Below are positions 1-8,955 of a stretch of DNA of 51,205 nucleotides, one piece after another. The notes beneath the pieces were generated by a model. The model saw only the letters and a program-made list of their open reading frames with translations. It did no database searches and had not been told where the DNA came from. Where the stretch lies: the NCBI RefSeq assembly GCF_002161675.1, contig NZ_NFIH01000019.1:1-51205 (forward strand), in the 5' to 3' direction. This DNA is from Pseudoflavonifractor sp. An44 (GTDB lineage Bacteria > Bacillota > Clostridia > Oscillospirales > Oscillospiraceae). The translations under genes were made by a program, and so were the position numbers. Within the stretch, counting starts at the first letter, position 1. Every line of letters begins with the position of its first letter.

Positions 1-113
1 TGTGCCTGCTTCCTCAAGCCTATTCTAACAAATTACGACTGGCTGCGTTAGAGGTACCGGGTTTCATATTCCTTTGGTGCCTTGGAGCGCAGCGGAAAGG
101 AATGGTCATAAAT
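1..113 (+). other. Left-edge sequence, possible end of an upstream gene
   Basis: The frame that begins at base 1 reads 16 codons and stops at TAG 49-51, so it could be the tail of an upstream gene. The frame of the HAD gene is also open from base 3 into that gene, so an N-terminal extension or fusion beyond the left edge cannot be excluded. An AAAGGA at 96-101 sits 12 bases before the ATG at 114. The stretch is too short to assign. Confidence 0.3.
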
Positions 114-668
114 ATGAAACTGGTTATTGTAGACCTTGACGGTACCCTATTTGACACAAAAGATGTAAATTACCATGCTTATAAAGAAGCGATTGCACCA
201 TATGGGTATGATATGGATTATAAATATTATTGCGAATTCTGTAATGGACGGCACTATCTGGATTTTTTGCCGCAGATTACTACCGATGATAAGGAAATCC
301 TAACTGCAATACACAAGGCAAAAAAGATGGCCTATAGGAATCATCTGGATAAGGCAAAATTGAATAAAGGTCTGGTCGATATTATTAAGCTAATGAAGTC
401 AGAGTATAAAACCGCACTTGTGACAACTGCATCAAGAGAAAACTGTTATGAAATATTGAAGCGTTTTGACCTTGTTAGACTATTTGATCTGATTTTGACA
501 CATGATGATGTTACACAAACAAAGCCAAATCCAGAAGGGTTTATAAAAGCAATGAACCACTTTGACATAGCACCAGAGGCAACAATTGTTTTCGAAGATT
601 CTGACGTTGGGTTAGAAGCAGCGAAGAGGAGCGGTGCTTATTATTATAGAACGTATTGTTTTAATTAA
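114..668 (+). CDS. HAD-superfamily phosphatase (PGM-like)
   Basis: A 184-residue haloacid dehalogenase-type hydrolase, expected to remove phosphate from a small metabolite or sugar phosphate in the cytoplasm. All four family motifs are visible: DLDGT with the nucleophile Asp near residue 7, VTTAS (motif II), the Lys in TKPNP (motif III) and FEDSDVG (motif IV acids). A helical cap lies between motifs I and II, as in beta-phosphoglucomutase-like members. I prefer ATG 114 because the ATG at 102 abuts the AAAGGA site with no spacing. It is the first complete gene of an AT-rich polysaccharide cluster and lies 11 bases before the next gene, so a role in sugar-phosphate or aminoacid-precursor processing is inferred. 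The true substrate is not readable from sequence. Confidence 0.8.
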   Translation: MKLVIVDLDGTLFDTKDVNYHAYKEAIAPYGYDMDYKYYCEFCNGRHYLDFLPQITTDDKEILTAIHKAKKMAYRNHLDKAKLNKGLVDIIKLMKSEYKTALVTTASRENCYEILKRFDLVRLFDLILTHDDVTQTKPNPEGFIKAMNHFDIAPEATIVFEDSDVGLEAAKRSGAYYYRTYCFN

Positions 669-679
669 AGGAGCACGAC

Positions 680-1672
680 ATGAAAAAGAAAACAACACAG
701 ACGATAAAAGGTGTAGCAATACTGATTATGATTATGCATCATTTTATCGTGATTCCATTTTCTGAGTTGCCATATGTTGTTACTTTGTTTGGGTATGCGT
801 GCAAAATATGTGTGGCAATTTATGCTGTGTTGTCGGGGTATGGATATTTTTTTGCCAAACAGAAAACAGTTAGATATGGATTAAAGAAAATCTGGGGTTT
901 GCTCCAGATCTACTGGCTATCATTGTTTACTTTATTTATCCCCGCTGCTATACTCGGAGGATGGGAATTATCACCGTGGCAGTTAGTGGTCCAATTGTTT
1001 GGGTTGTTACCAAATTTGAACTGGTTTGCATGGTATGTTTTTTTCTATTGTTTCTGTATGTTGGTAATGCCTTTACTTTGTAGGTTAGATGTGTTCCGTT
1101 TTAAACCGGTGGTAAATCTTTTCCTCATGCTATTTGTTCCAAATATTTTCGTACTAGCTTTAAGTACGATGCCTAATTTTATGCAGGATTTGTACACATG
1201 CTTTTTGTATTTTCCGTGTTTCTTAATTGGATATTGGATGGCAGAAAATCGTGTGCTGGAATGGAGTAGCAAAGTAAGATTGTTGCATAATCCCATCATG
1301 TGCGTACTGGGAGTTTTTGCGATATTTGCAGCAAGAATTTTGGTTCGCTCTGTTGGTGTTTTTTTGCTTGATGTATTTTACGCACCTGCACTAATCTGTA
1401 TTCTTGTTAACCTGAGTGAGACATTTGATTGTAAACTAATTTCTGCGTCATTGAATTGCCTGGGGAAGTACTCGACAGGAATTTGGTTTTTTCATGCAGT
1501 GTTTTTCTCGACGTATGTTTGTGAGTGGTTTCAACCCATACTACGGTTCGTTTCATGGCCACCCCTTATGTTTGTGTGGCTTGTTGTACTAAGCCTGGGC
1601 GGAGCATTTATCTATCAGAAGGTGTTGGATGGATTGCGTGCCTTGCCGCAGCTTGTGAAAAGGAGTTTGTAA
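680..1672 (+). CDS. Acyltransferase 3 family membrane protein
   Basis: A 330-residue integral membrane protein with about ten hydrophobic segments. The N-terminus shows the acyltransferase-3 signature, a first helix KGVAILIMIMHHF with the His pair thought to take part in acyl transfer in this family (OafA, NodX and relatives). Such enzymes O-acetylate or succinylate surface polysaccharides at the membrane. Ribosome site AAAGGAG stands just before ATG 680. The stop TAA overlaps by one base the ATG of the following glycosyltransferase (TAATG), which indicates translational coupling. The sequence is AT-rich like its neighbours. The acyl group and acceptor are unknown. Family assignment is firm; the role in decorating this glycan follows from context. 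Confidence 0.8.
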   Translation: MKKKTTQTIKGVAILIMIMHHFIVIPFSELPYVVTLFGYACKICVAIYAVLSGYGYFFAKQKTVRYGLKKIWGLLQIYWLSLFTLFIPAAILGGWELSPWQLVVQLFGLLPNLNWFAWYVFFYCFCMLVMPLLCRLDVFRFKPVVNLFLMLFVPNIFVLALSTMPNFMQDLYTCFLYFPCFLIGYWMAENRVLEWSSKVRLLHNPIMCVLGVFAIFAARILVRSVGVFLLDVFYAPALICILVNLSETFDCKLISASLNCLGKYSTGIWFFHAVFFSTYVCEWFQPILRFVSWPPLMFVWLVVLSLGGAFIYQKVLDGLRALPQLVKRSL

Positions 1673-2583
1673 TGGTCTCTGTTCTTATTCCAGCTTATAA
1701 TGCAGAAAAAACGATATGTCGCTGTTTAAATAGTGTTTTATCCCAGACGTTTCATGATTTCGAAGTAATTGTTGTAAATGATGGCTCTAAAGACACTACG
1801 CTCAGTATGATAAGAGGATATTCAGAGAAGGATGCACGTGTCAAAGTTGTTGATCAGCCAAATCAAGGTGTCGCCACAGCTAGAAATGTGGCTCTGGAAC
1901 ATGCATGTGGGGAATACATCCTTTATGTGGATGCCGACGACTGGATTGAGCCGAACATGCTTGAAAGATTGCTGGAGTTGAGTGATGACGCGGACATTGT
2001 TTTTTGCGGGAATGATAATGCAGACACCCCCAGAGAGAAAAAGGAAATAGGTGTGGTAGCGATAGAGTATTGGGATCAACACCAACAAATGTTAGAGTTC
2101 ATGAAGCATAGACGTATGACGGGTATGCTTTGGAATAAGTTGCTTCGGCGCAGTACCACACAAGGTTGTCGATTTAATGAAAAAACAGGATATGGTGAAG
2201 ATGCAGAGTTTCTGTGGCAGGTGCTGAAAAAATCGAAGAAGATGGTCGTGACCAGTGAGATTCTTTACCATCACACGTTAGATGAACATAGTATTTCCCA
2301 CCGTTCGTTTTCAGCTCAGAAATATTCGGCCATTCCAATGTGGGAAGGAATCGTGGAAGAAGTAACGGTAAAATTTCCTGAGTTAGTGCCTCTAGCAAAA
2401 GAAAGATTGATGTGCGCAGCAGTATATAGTTTGTATGAAGCTCGTTGCTGCGGATATAACAACCAGTATTATATGAAACATATGAGAAATGTGGTTAGGA
2501 AGCAAATTTGCAAGTTTGTTATGTCGAAAAAAATATCGATTAAGTTTAAAATATATGCTTTAGCCGCATGTTTAGGGTATTAA
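1672..2583 (+). CDS. Glycosyltransferase family 2
   Basis: A 303-residue GT-A fold glycosyltransferase that would add one sugar to the lipid-linked repeat unit at the cytoplasmic membrane face. The N-terminus MVSVLIPAYNAE, the VVNDGSKDTT nucleotide-binding segment and the DxD metal motif in YVDADDWIEP (about residue 85) are typical of family 2. The start at ATG 1672 is supported by AAAAGGAG at 1658-1665 and by overlap with the preceding stop. A longer reading from 1525 would lie within the previous gene and is not supported. No membrane helix is evident. Donor and acceptor sugars cannot be told from sequence. Confidence 0.87.
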   Translation: MVSVLIPAYNAEKTICRCLNSVLSQTFHDFEVIVVNDGSKDTTLSMIRGYSEKDARVKVVDQPNQGVATARNVALEHACGEYILYVDADDWIEPNMLERLLELSDDADIVFCGNDNADTPREKKEIGVVAIEYWDQHQQMLEFMKHRRMTGMLWNKLLRRSTTQGCRFNEKTGYGEDAEFLWQVLKKSKKMVVTSEILYHHTLDEHSISHRSFSAQKYSAIPMWEGIVEEVTVKFPELVPLAKERLMCAAVYSLYEARCCGYNNQYYMKHMRNVVRKQICKFVMSKKISIKFKIYALAACLGY

Positions 2584-2621
2584 TTTTCAACGCATAGTAA
2601 CTTATAGAGGGGAGAAATACT

Positions 2622-3605
2622 GTGTCAAATAAAATTGAGGTTTCTGTATATTGTTTGGCATATAACCATGAACCCATTATTAGGAAATGTCTCGATGGGA
2701 TTGTTATGCAAAAAACGAATTTTCGCTACGAAGTGATTGTCCACGATGATGCTTCAACTGATAATACTGCAAGTATCATTAAAGAGTATGCGGAAAGATT
2801 TCCAGACATCATAAAGCCAATTTACCAAACAGAGAATCAGTATTCTCGTGGTGTTAAAATAGTTACAACGTATATTTTTCCTAAGTGCCAGGGAAAATAT
2901 TTGGCTGTTTGTGAAGGCGATGATTTTTGGACTGATGAAAATAAACTGCAGAAACAATACGATATGATGGAAAGGAATAAAGATATTGTACTATGCGTTC
3001 ATAGGGCCAAACAAATAAACCTTAAAACGGGGGTGGAGTCTCTGTATCCTCAAGCTCAAAGAGCAGAGGGATACGTGTCTGTTGAGGAAGCCATTTTCTT
3101 GGGAGGGGGATATTTCCCAACCTGTAGTTTCTTTTATAGATACCCTTTTAAAATGCTACCTAATGCACACGGTTATGTAACAGGGGATTATCTAACTATT
3201 GTATCAGCTGCGGTATATGGAAAAGTATATTTTATGGATGAGTGTATGGCGACGAAAACGTTTCTATTACCATCTTCTTGGGCATATAGGCATCAGAAGG
3301 ATGTTAGTGCGTATATCAGACATCTTCAGGAACTCAAGCTATGGATGGATGAGATTGACCGAAGTACAGATGGATGCTACGTTGCAAGTATTGAACTGCG
3401 AAAACTAAAACTTGATTTTGAAATAGATAGAGCAAATGACAAATATCGGAACTTATTAAGTGAAAAATATAAGCCGATTTTGCGCAAGTTGCCTATTGAA
3501 ACACAAATAGCCACAAGGGTTCGTGCGTACTTTCCTAAAACTTGCTGTCTCCTTAAACAGACTGTGGTGTGGCTGAAGTCAAGAAAGGGAGGCAATCGCC
3601 TTTAA
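2622..3605 (+). CDS. Glycosyltransferase family 2
   Basis: A 327-residue second family 2 glycosyltransferase. Key motifs are VYCLAYNHE at the N-terminus, VIVHDDASTDNT, and CEGDDFWTD, which holds the DxD-type acids and the conserved Trp seen in the HDDAST/EGDDYW subgroup often found in capsule and O-antigen loci. Translation starts at GTG 2622, chosen because GAGGGGAG at 2606-2613 is well placed. Residues after about 230 form a basic helical tail that may contact the membrane. It lies 38 bases after the first glycosyltransferase and before a 133-base AT-rich gap. Its specificity is unknown. Confidence 0.85.
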   Translation: MSNKIEVSVYCLAYNHEPIIRKCLDGIVMQKTNFRYEVIVHDDASTDNTASIIKEYAERFPDIIKPIYQTENQYSRGVKIVTTYIFPKCQGKYLAVCEGDDFWTDENKLQKQYDMMERNKDIVLCVHRAKQINLKTGVESLYPQAQRAEGYVSVEEAIFLGGGYFPTCSFFYRYPFKMLPNAHGYVTGDYLTIVSAAVYGKVYFMDECMATKTFLLPSSWAYRHQKDVSAYIRHLQELKLWMDEIDRSTDGCYVASIELRKLKLDFEIDRANDKYRNLLSEKYKPILRKLPIETQIATRVRAYFPKTCCLLKQTVVWLKSRKGGNRL

Positions 3606-3632
3606 AAATGGTAATCATTTAAGAAATTTGCA

Positions 3633-3641
3633 TGCTATAAT
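3633..3641 (+). promoter_or_regulatory. Candidate extended -10 promoter upstream of wzx
   Basis: TGC followed directly by a perfect TATAAT (3636-3641) forms an extended -10 element in the only sizeable gap between 2583 and 8806. No good -35 hexamer lies 16-18 bases upstream, which is tolerated when the TGn element is present. It would start transcription roughly 90 bases before the flippase gene. This is motif-based only. Confidence 0.45.
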
Positions 3642-3738
3642 AATTACTATGTATAGATAGCTATATGTTTTGTTAAGGATGAAAAAAGCAATTATTTTAT
3701 AGCATTTGAGATATTTGATAAGCTTTAGAGGGATGACT

Positions 3739-5211
3739 ATGGCTAATAAAAACAATTTGCGAAATCAGGTTATGGGGAATTTAGCCTGGAGATTTGCTGA
3801 GAGGTGTGGTGCCCAAGGGGTATCTTTTATTGTATCTATTATTTTGGCAAGGTTATTAGGGCCATCTGACTATGGAACGGTTGCACTGTTGACCGTTTTT
3901 ATAACCATACTAAATGTATTTGTTGATAGCGGGTTGGGGAATGCCCTAATTCAAAAAAAGGACGCAGATAACCTAGACTTCTCTACTGTATTTGTATTTA
4001 ATATGATCATGTGTATTGTCCTCTACATTGCTCTATTTTTCCTATCGCCCCTGATTGCTAGTTTTTATGGAGACAGTACATTAACACCACTGATGCGAGC
4101 CTTAGGGCTAACATTGGTTATTTCAGGTATCAAGAATATTCAGCAGGCATATGTTTCTAGAAATTTAATATTCAAACGATTCTTTTATGCTACGTTGGGC
4201 GGCACGATTATTGCAGCTGTTGTTGGTATTGCGTTGGCCTATCATGGGTTTGGAGCCTGGGCCTTGGTGGTGCAGCATGTTCTGAATGCAACAATTGATA
4301 CAGCAATACTATATATTACTGTGCGATGGAGACCTCATCTGCAGTTTTCGTGGATGCGCTTTAAGGGATTGTTCGATTATGGGTGGAAACTTCTTGCATC
4401 TGGATTGTTAGATACAGTATATAACAATATCCGTCAATTGATTATCGGGAGGTTTTATTCCTCCGAGGACTTGGCCTTCTACAATCAGGGAGTGAAATAT
4501 CCCCAATTTGTTGTGGGTAACATTAACACAGCGATAGATAGTGTCTTGCTACCCGCCATGTCCAAAGAGCAAGATGATCAGAATAGAGTCAAGGCTATGA
4601 CCCGCCGCTCAATTGTAACAAGTACATATATTATGGCTCCGATTATGATAGGCATTGCAGTTACCGCAGAACCACTTGTGAATCTTTTATTGACCGATAA
4701 ATGGTTGCCATGTGTGTTATATTTAAGAATCTTTTGTATTACTTATATGTTTTTCCCTGTACATACAGCAAATTTGAATGCAATTAGGGCAATGGGTAGA
4801 AGTGACGTGTTTTTAAGAATGGAAATCGTTAAGAAGATAGTGGGGTTGAGCCTCATGTTTTCTACTATTTTCATTAGTGTAGAGGCCATGGCATATAGTC
4901 TTTTATTGACCACGATTATTAGTACGGTTATTAATGCCTTCCCCAACAAAACACTTTTGGGGTATAGTTGGAGTGAGCAGATGAGAGATATACTTCCGGG
5001 CATTATGTTAGCAGTTGTTATGGGGGGCTGTGTTTATCCACTTCAGTGGCTTGAGCTTTCTGATATTGCGATTTTGTGCATACAGGTTATACTGGGGATG
5101 GGAATCTATATTGGTGGGTCGGCGTTATTAAAACTGGATAGTTTTCAATATATATATGGACTTGTCCAGCCAGTAATTAAGGGGTTTCACCAAAGAGAAG
5201 GAAAGCAGTGA
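3739..5211 (+). CDS. wzx: Wzx-type polysaccharide flippase (MOP superfamily)
   Basis: A 490-residue polytopic membrane protein with about 12-14 hydrophobic helices, of the polysaccharide transport family within the MOP exporters. The N-terminus contains NLAWRFAERCGAQ and the segment ILARLLGPSDYG, both typical of RfbX/Wzx/TuaB-like proteins. It would flip undecaprenyl-linked repeat units to the outer face of the membrane. ATG 3739 is the best start, six bases after AGAGGG (3727-3732); TTG 3706 and ATG 3733 lack a properly spaced ribosome site. No Wzy polymerase was recognised in the window, so the polymerase probably lies to the left. Family call is strong; the symbol is by role. Confidence 0.85.
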   Translation: MANKNNLRNQVMGNLAWRFAERCGAQGVSFIVSIILARLLGPSDYGTVALLTVFITILNVFVDSGLGNALIQKKDADNLDFSTVFVFNMIMCIVLYIALFFLSPLIASFYGDSTLTPLMRALGLTLVISGIKNIQQAYVSRNLIFKRFFYATLGGTIIAAVVGIALAYHGFGAWALVVQHVLNATIDTAILYITVRWRPHLQFSWMRFKGLFDYGWKLLASGLLDTVYNNIRQLIIGRFYSSEDLAFYNQGVKYPQFVVGNINTAIDSVLLPAMSKEQDDQNRVKAMTRRSIVTSTYIMAPIMIGIAVTAEPLVNLLLTDKWLPCVLYLRIFCITYMFFPVHTANLNAIRAMGRSDVFLRMEIVKKIVGLSLMFSTIFISVEAMAYSLLLTTIISTVINAFPNKTLLGYSWSEQMRDILPGIMLAVVMGGCVYPLQWLELSDIAILCIQVILGMGIYIGGSALLKLDSFQYIYGLVQPVIKGFHQREGKQ

Positions 5212-5298
5212 TTGTATTTGAATATATAGTGGCATGAAAACTCGTTGATTCAGATGCATGTAGACAGTAAAAAATGTGAAATGTTTAGAGGGAGACAT

Positions 5299-6654
5299 AT
5301 GCGTACATATTCACCAGTCATGAGATGTTATGGTATCGAATTAAGTAATGAAATTTACATAAAGCGTGACGACCTAATCCCGTTTGCATTTGGGGGGAAT
5401 AAGGCACGAATTGCCGAAGAGTTCTTCGCAGACATGAAAAGAAGCGGTAAGAACTGTATGATTGGATATGGCAGTACGAAATCAAATCTATGCCGGGTTT
5501 TAGCCAATATGTGCTATTCCAAAGGTATAAAATGTCATATTATTAACTCTGAAGAGAATGCAGATGCTTGTACTGAAACAAACAACAGTCGTTTGGTTAA
5601 AGCATGTGGGGCAACTGTACATTATTGCACAAAAAACAATGTAGCGGAAATAGTAGAACAAGTTATGCTGCAATGTGAGGCAGAAGGATATTCGCCATAT
5701 TATATATATGGGAATAAATTCGGGAAGGGCAATGAAGCAGTTCCAGTACAGGCGTATGTAAAAGCACATTCAGAAATAACGGGACAGTATGATTATATTT
5801 TCTTGGCAACAGGGACTGGAATGACACAGGCTGGACTCTTAGCCGGGAAGAGATTAAATGGTACAAATGAAAAGATTGTTGGGATATCTGTTGCAAGAGG
5901 CAAGATACAGGCCACCGACACAATTAGAGAATATTTATCCGCATACTATGAAAACCAAGGCCTGCATATAGATTTGGATGATGAAATACTAGTAGAAGAT
6001 AGCTACTCGGAGGGGTACGGTTTATACACGCCGTATATATTGGATACGATTAAGCTAATGTATTTAACCAACGGGATTCCTTTAGACACTACGTATACAG
6101 GAAAAGCTTTTGCGGGGATGCTATCTTATATTAAAGAGAACCATATTGTCGGGAAAAGAATTCTTTTTCTACATACAGGTGGCACACCGTTGTTTTGGGA
6201 TAATGTGGACGATATTTTTCGTCAGAGAATTACTCGTTCAATGCTTGAGGAGTTTGTTCGAGAAATTGATTTAGAGTTACCAGTACCACTTTCGCAGAGA
6301 GTTGATATAGAAAAGTATGTGGATAAACTCTATGAGAAAGCCCATATTGTTGCGAAAGTGGAGAACGGCAAAGTTGTTTCGGCTGTGATTGGCTATACAG
6401 AAAATCTTACTGGGAATATGTCATATATAACTTTGGTCGGTACGTTACCTGAGGGTAGACATAAGGGGTACGCTGCCGAGGTACTTGAAGAGTACATGTC
6501 AGATTGCAAGACAAAAAACATTGATGGTATTCACTTGCATACGGAACTAAACAATGCCTCTGCAATTTGTTTATACAAAAAACACGGGTTTACTTGTTGT
6601 ACGGATGAATGCGAAGGGAATAGTAGGAAGTTGCACATGGTTTGTCGATTTTAA
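5299..6654 (+). CDS. PLP-dependent enzyme fused to GNAT acetyltransferase
   Basis: A 451-residue two-domain protein. Residues 1 to about 310 resemble the ACC deaminase/D-cysteine desulfhydrase group of fold-type II PLP enzymes: YIKRDDL, FGGNKARIAEEF with the likely Schiff-base Lys, a GYGSTKSNLCR segment, LATGTGMTQAGL for phosphate binding, and LHTGGTPLFW at the end. Residues from about 320 to the C-terminus form a GNAT acetyltransferase with the acetyl-CoA loop GRHKGYAAEVLEEY and a C-terminal LYKKHGF strand. ATG 5299 is chosen from AGAGGGAG at 5287-5294; a TTG at 5245 is weaker. Position beside an ATP-grasp ligase suggests that the two make or attach an amino-acid-derived group on a sugar. 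That role is inference; the substrates of both domains are unknown. Confidence 0.8.
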   Translation: MRTYSPVMRCYGIELSNEIYIKRDDLIPFAFGGNKARIAEEFFADMKRSGKNCMIGYGSTKSNLCRVLANMCYSKGIKCHIINSEENADACTETNNSRLVKACGATVHYCTKNNVAEIVEQVMLQCEAEGYSPYYIYGNKFGKGNEAVPVQAYVKAHSEITGQYDYIFLATGTGMTQAGLLAGKRLNGTNEKIVGISVARGKIQATDTIREYLSAYYENQGLHIDLDDEILVEDSYSEGYGLYTPYILDTIKLMYLTNGIPLDTTYTGKAFAGMLSYIKENHIVGKRILFLHTGGTPLFWDNVDDIFRQRITRSMLEEFVREIDLELPVPLSQRVDIEKYVDKLYEKAHIVAKVENGKVVSAVIGYTENLTGNMSYITLVGTLPEGRHKGYAAEVLEEYMSDCKTKNIDGIHLHTELNNASAICLYKKHGFTCCTDECEGNSRKLHMVCRF

Positions 6655-6667
6655 TAGGGAGAAATAG

Positions 6668-7672
6668 ATGAATATACTACTGACTTCTGTAGGCCGTCGG
6701 GCCTACATGGTAAAATACTTTCAGAAGGCTTTGGCAGGGACTGGGGAGGTGCACGTCTGCAACTCAGACGATTTAACAGTGGCTTTTCAGTATGCGGACA
6801 AAAGCGTAATTTCACCACTCATTTACGATAAAGAGTATATTCCGTTTTTGTTGGAGTATTGCCAAAAGAATAAGATATCGGTTTTGCTTTCCTTGTTTGA
6901 TATTGATCTTTTAGTGCTGGCAAAACATAAGAAAGAGTTTGAAAGTATCGGGACAAAAGTTGTTGTTTCAGATGAAGAATTTGTTTCAATTTGTAACGAT
7001 AAATGGGAAACATATTTATTTTTGAAAAACAACGGGGTTAATGTGCCAAAAACATATCTGTCCTTAAGTAATGTGCGACAAGCAATTAATAAAGGTGAGA
7101 TTAATTTTCCTGTCATTGTAAAACCGCGTTTTGGTTGCGGTTCTATAGCAATGGCTATTGCTGAAGATGACGCTGCATTGACATATCTTTATAATCACGC
7201 AATCAAATCTATTGAAAAGAGCTATCTGAAATATGAATCAGCCATTGCCGAGGAAAAGGTCATTTTTCAGGAATTCTTATGTGGACAGGAATATGGCGCA
7301 GATATTATAAATGATTTGAATGGACATCATATCAATGCTGTGATTAAGAAAAAAATTGCCATGCGTGCTGGTGAAACTGACATTGCCGAAACAGTGAAAA
7401 AGCCAGAAATTAAAGCGGTTGCCCAAAAACTTGGAAGAATGAGCCACCATATCGGGAATCTTGATTGCGACATTTTTGAGGTTAACGGAGTTCCATACAT
7501 TCTCGAAATGAATGCTCGTTTTGGAGGTGGATATCCGTTCAGTCATGTTGCTGGGTGCGATTTGCCAGGGGCGATTGTTAAGTGGTGTCAGGGAGAGAAA
7601 GTTCCAAATGAGATGCTCTCTGCTAATATAGGGGTAAGAGCATTTAAGGAACTGACGTTGAGTGTATATTGA
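6668..7672 (+). CDS. ATP-grasp carboxylate-amine ligase
   Basis: A 334-residue ATP-grasp enzyme of the carbamoyl-phosphate-synthase-large-chain-like group found in polysaccharide loci. The N-terminal domain starts MNILLTSVGRRAYMVKYF. The ATP-grasp core shows FPVIVKPRFGCGS (ATP-binding Lys), VIFQEFLCGQEYGADII, and a metal-binding end FEVNGVPYILEMNARFGGGYPF, where Glu and Asn bind magnesium. Such enzymes activate a carboxylate as an acyl phosphate and join it to an amine. With the PLP-GNAT fusion 13 bases upstream and a sugar aminotransferase 15 bases downstream, linkage of an amino acid or carboxylate to an amino sugar is a reasonable inference. The substrate is unproven. Confidence 0.85.
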   Translation: MNILLTSVGRRAYMVKYFQKALAGTGEVHVCNSDDLTVAFQYADKSVISPLIYDKEYIPFLLEYCQKNKISVLLSLFDIDLLVLAKHKKEFESIGTKVVVSDEEFVSICNDKWETYLFLKNNGVNVPKTYLSLSNVRQAINKGEINFPVIVKPRFGCGSIAMAIAEDDAALTYLYNHAIKSIEKSYLKYESAIAEEKVIFQEFLCGQEYGADIINDLNGHHINAVIKKKIAMRAGETDIAETVKKPEIKAVAQKLGRMSHHIGNLDCDIFEVNGVPYILEMNARFGGGYPFSHVAGCDLPGAIVKWCQGEKVPNEMLSANIGVRAFKELTLSVY

Positions 7673-7687
7673 ATGTGAGGGGTTAGC

Positions 7688-8806
7688 ATGTCTCAAATTA
7701 ATGTTACTCGCTCCTCAATGCCCACATTTGAGGAATACTGCGAGGAAATCAAAGAACTGTGGGATAGTCGTTGGCTGACCAACATGGGAGCGAAGCACAA
7801 GCAATTGGAGGCAAATCTATTGGAGTACCTCCACGCCGACCATGTGAAGCTGTATGTCAACGGTCATCTGGCATTGGAGAATATCTTGGCGGGCATGTCC
7901 TTGCCTAAGGGCGGCGAGGTGATTACAACACCCTTTACCTTTGCCTCTACCACCCATGCCATTGTGCGAAGCGGCTTGGTGCCGGTGATGTGTGATATTA
8001 ATCCTCAGAATTATACAATAGATGTCAATCAAATAGAGGAACTGATTACGGATAAGACCGTGGCCATTGTGCCAGTACATGTATATGGAAATCTGTGTGA
8101 TGTGGAGCGCATTGACGAGATTGCAAAGAAACATGGATTGAAGATCATCTACGATGCAGCACATGCTTTTGCAGTAAAGTATAATGGAGTGAGTTCCGCC
8201 ATGTTTGGGGATGCATCTATGTTCAGCTTCCATGCAACTAAGGTGTTTCACAGCATTGAGGGTGGAGCAGTGTTCTATCGGGATGATTCTTTGGGGAAAA
8301 AATTGGACGAGCTAAAGAACTTTGGACTGGCGGGGCAGGAGACAGTTGCTTGGGTTGGTGGCAATGCCAAGATGAACGAATTTGCAGCAGCTATGGGAAT
8401 CTGCAACCTTCGTCACCTGGATGGAGAGATTGAAAAGAGGCGTAAGGTATTTGAGCGCTATCACAAAAATTTAGATGGTGTTCAGGGGCTCAAGCTTGCA
8501 CAAGTACAGGAGGGCGTGCAACCCAATTATGCCTACTACCCTGTGGTATTTGATGGATACAAATACAATCGGGACCAGGTTTTTGAGATGCTGAAGGGTG
8601 CCAATATTGTTGCCAGAAAATATTTCTATCCCCTTGTAAACAGTTTTGACTGTTATAAAGAATATGCTTTTTATGGTAGTGAGAAAACTCCTGTGGCAAA
8701 ATACATCTCAGATCGGGTTCTAACCCTGCCGATGTATGCAGATTTGTGTGAGACCGATGTGGATAGAATATGTGAGATTATACTGGGGAAATCAACAGCC
8801 GATTGA
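7688..8806 (+). CDS. DegT/DnrJ/EryC1/StrS sugar aminotransferase
   Basis: A 372-residue PLP-dependent aminotransferase that moves an amino group to a nucleotide-linked keto sugar. The PLP Lys lies in FSFHATKVFHSIEGG, and the Asp pairing with the PLP ring lies in IIYDAAHAF. The N-terminal DSRWLTNMG and VNGHLALENIL match the family. The details, especially FHATKVFHSIEGGA, recall the VioA-type enzymes that make dTDP-4-amino-4,6-dideoxyglucose; this fits the RfbA and RfbB genes that follow but is a judgement from memory. The gene is less AT-rich than those before it, so a composition boundary falls near its start. RBS GAGGGG precedes ATG 7688. Confidence 0.88.
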   Translation: MSQINVTRSSMPTFEEYCEEIKELWDSRWLTNMGAKHKQLEANLLEYLHADHVKLYVNGHLALENILAGMSLPKGGEVITTPFTFASTTHAIVRSGLVPVMCDINPQNYTIDVNQIEELITDKTVAIVPVHVYGNLCDVERIDEIAKKHGLKIIYDAAHAFAVKYNGVSSAMFGDASMFSFHATKVFHSIEGGAVFYRDDSLGKKLDELKNFGLAGQETVAWVGGNAKMNEFAAAMGICNLRHLDGEIEKRRKVFERYHKNLDGVQGLKLAQVQEGVQPNYAYYPVVFDGYKYNRDQVFEMLKGANIVARKYFYPLVNSFDCYKEYAFYGSEKTPVAKYISDRVLTLPMYADLCETDVDRICEIILGKSTAD

Positions 8807-8955
8807 CATAGCAAATATGAGTGTTTCTCTTGAGAATAATTGATTCATTGATGTGTGGAAGACAGCTGAGTGCTTGCTGCTAACTTTTACGCACCATCAG
8901 AAGACAAAGTGAAAATGGTGCCAGAACGTCGATTGATAGATAGAGGAGAATAGAG

